DNA of 64,000 bases, taken from positions 47,799-111,798 of the forward strand of contig NVWL01000009.1 in the NCBI GenBank assembly GCA_002733645.1, written 5' to 3'. This DNA comes from Oceanobacter sp. (GTDB taxonomy: Bacteria > Pseudomonadota > Gammaproteobacteria > Pseudomonadales > Oceanobacteraceae). The notes beneath the pieces were generated by a model. It worked only from the letters and a program-made list of their open reading frames with translations, searched no databases and was not told where the DNA came from. Of this stretch, positions 63,864-64,000 are shown piece by piece. A program made the translations under genes and the position numbers. How positions within the stretch are numbered: position 1 is the first letter of the stretch; every line of letters begins with the position of its first letter.

Positions 63864-64000
63864 GGGCACCTTTAATTAATGCAGTCGTGCTGCGCGTGAG
63901 ACCTATAACGCTTTAGATCGAGACGTTGATTGAGGTTAATGGCGGGTCCTTAATAAGATCAACAACAAAGATATAAAGTGTCTATAGGCCACGCCCTTCG
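63864..64000. other. Window end, no gene seen
   Basis: The repeat homology ends near 63863. The remaining ~137 bases have no supported coding region, hairpin or promoter; a gene may begin beyond the window. Confidence 0.5.

Noticed and set aside
63541..64000. Insertion sequence at the right end of the window
   Set aside because: No transposase reading frame or terminal inverted repeats; the sequence matches the non-coding repeat at 27.5 kb.

Overview
The window looks like chromosomal DNA of a marine gammaproteobacterium of the Oceanospirillales/Pseudomonadales type. The evidence is the mix of families and neighbourhoods: argE/argA, mnmA-hflD-dusA, transaldolase, apbE-nqrM-sthA, a response-regulator phosphatase plus STAS pair next to a PilZ gene, cysI-DUF934, a monomeric isocitrate dehydrogenase, and a TIGR02001-type outer-membrane protein in front of glnK-amtB. 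No rRNA, tRNA, CRISPR array, prophage or transposase gene was seen. The organism assignment is inference from gene content, not from a marker gene.

Layout. 1-7.4 kb: arginine genes argA (cut by the window edge) and argE, separated by an old-yellow-enzyme gene and a LysR regulator, then a CYTH protein, a GspE/PilB-like ATPase and a small exonuclease. 7.4-10.8 kb: a lone 920-residue haem protein that reads as a fatty-acid alpha-dioxygenase with a catalase-like C-terminal domain. 10.8-23.3 kb: a urea assimilation block (allophanate hydrolase, urea carboxylase, GntR regulator, UrtABCDE urea ABC importer). 23.3-24.1 kb: an inverted pair of structured non-coding repeats. 24.1-27.1 kb: ubiK and the nitrogen-control operon (outer-membrane protein, glnK, amtB). 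27.1-27.9 kb: more repeats. 27.9-37.2 kb: isocitrate dehydrogenase, rRNA/tRNA modification genes, a rhodanese, transaldolase, a TerB-like protein and a Tus-like replication-terminator protein. 37.2-49.8 kb: sthA, nqrM, apbE, an ArsR regulator, a DUF4062 protein, an AEC transporter, rlmG, yigZ, rluA, hydrolases and sixA. 49.9-53.8 kb: gpsA, a partner-switching signalling pair, a PilZ protein and nfuA. 54-63.5 kb: metH, a MATE exporter, a glycerophosphodiesterase, cysI-DUF934 and a Kef-type antiporter. The window ends in a second copy of the repeat found near 27.6 kb.

Nitrogen theme. Three sites with the sigma-54 spacing (GG, ten bases, GC) stand in front of the allophanate hydrolase/urea carboxylase genes, urtA, and the outer-membrane protein-glnK-amtB operon. 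This suggests one NtrC/sigma-54 nitrogen-limitation regulon covering urea import, ATP-dependent urea breakdown to ammonia and CO2, ammonium uptake and PII signalling. No urease is present here.

Most unusual items: the alpha-dioxygenase/catalase-like fusion; a repeat pair at 23.3-24.05 kb whose stems change sequence but keep pairing while unpaired blocks stay identical; a second ~290 bp repeat (27.5 and 63.6 kb) with a constant 11-bp stem and a diverged 27-nt loop; a Tus homologue outside the enterics; and repeated use of 14-17 bp tandem duplications, including one inside rlmG.
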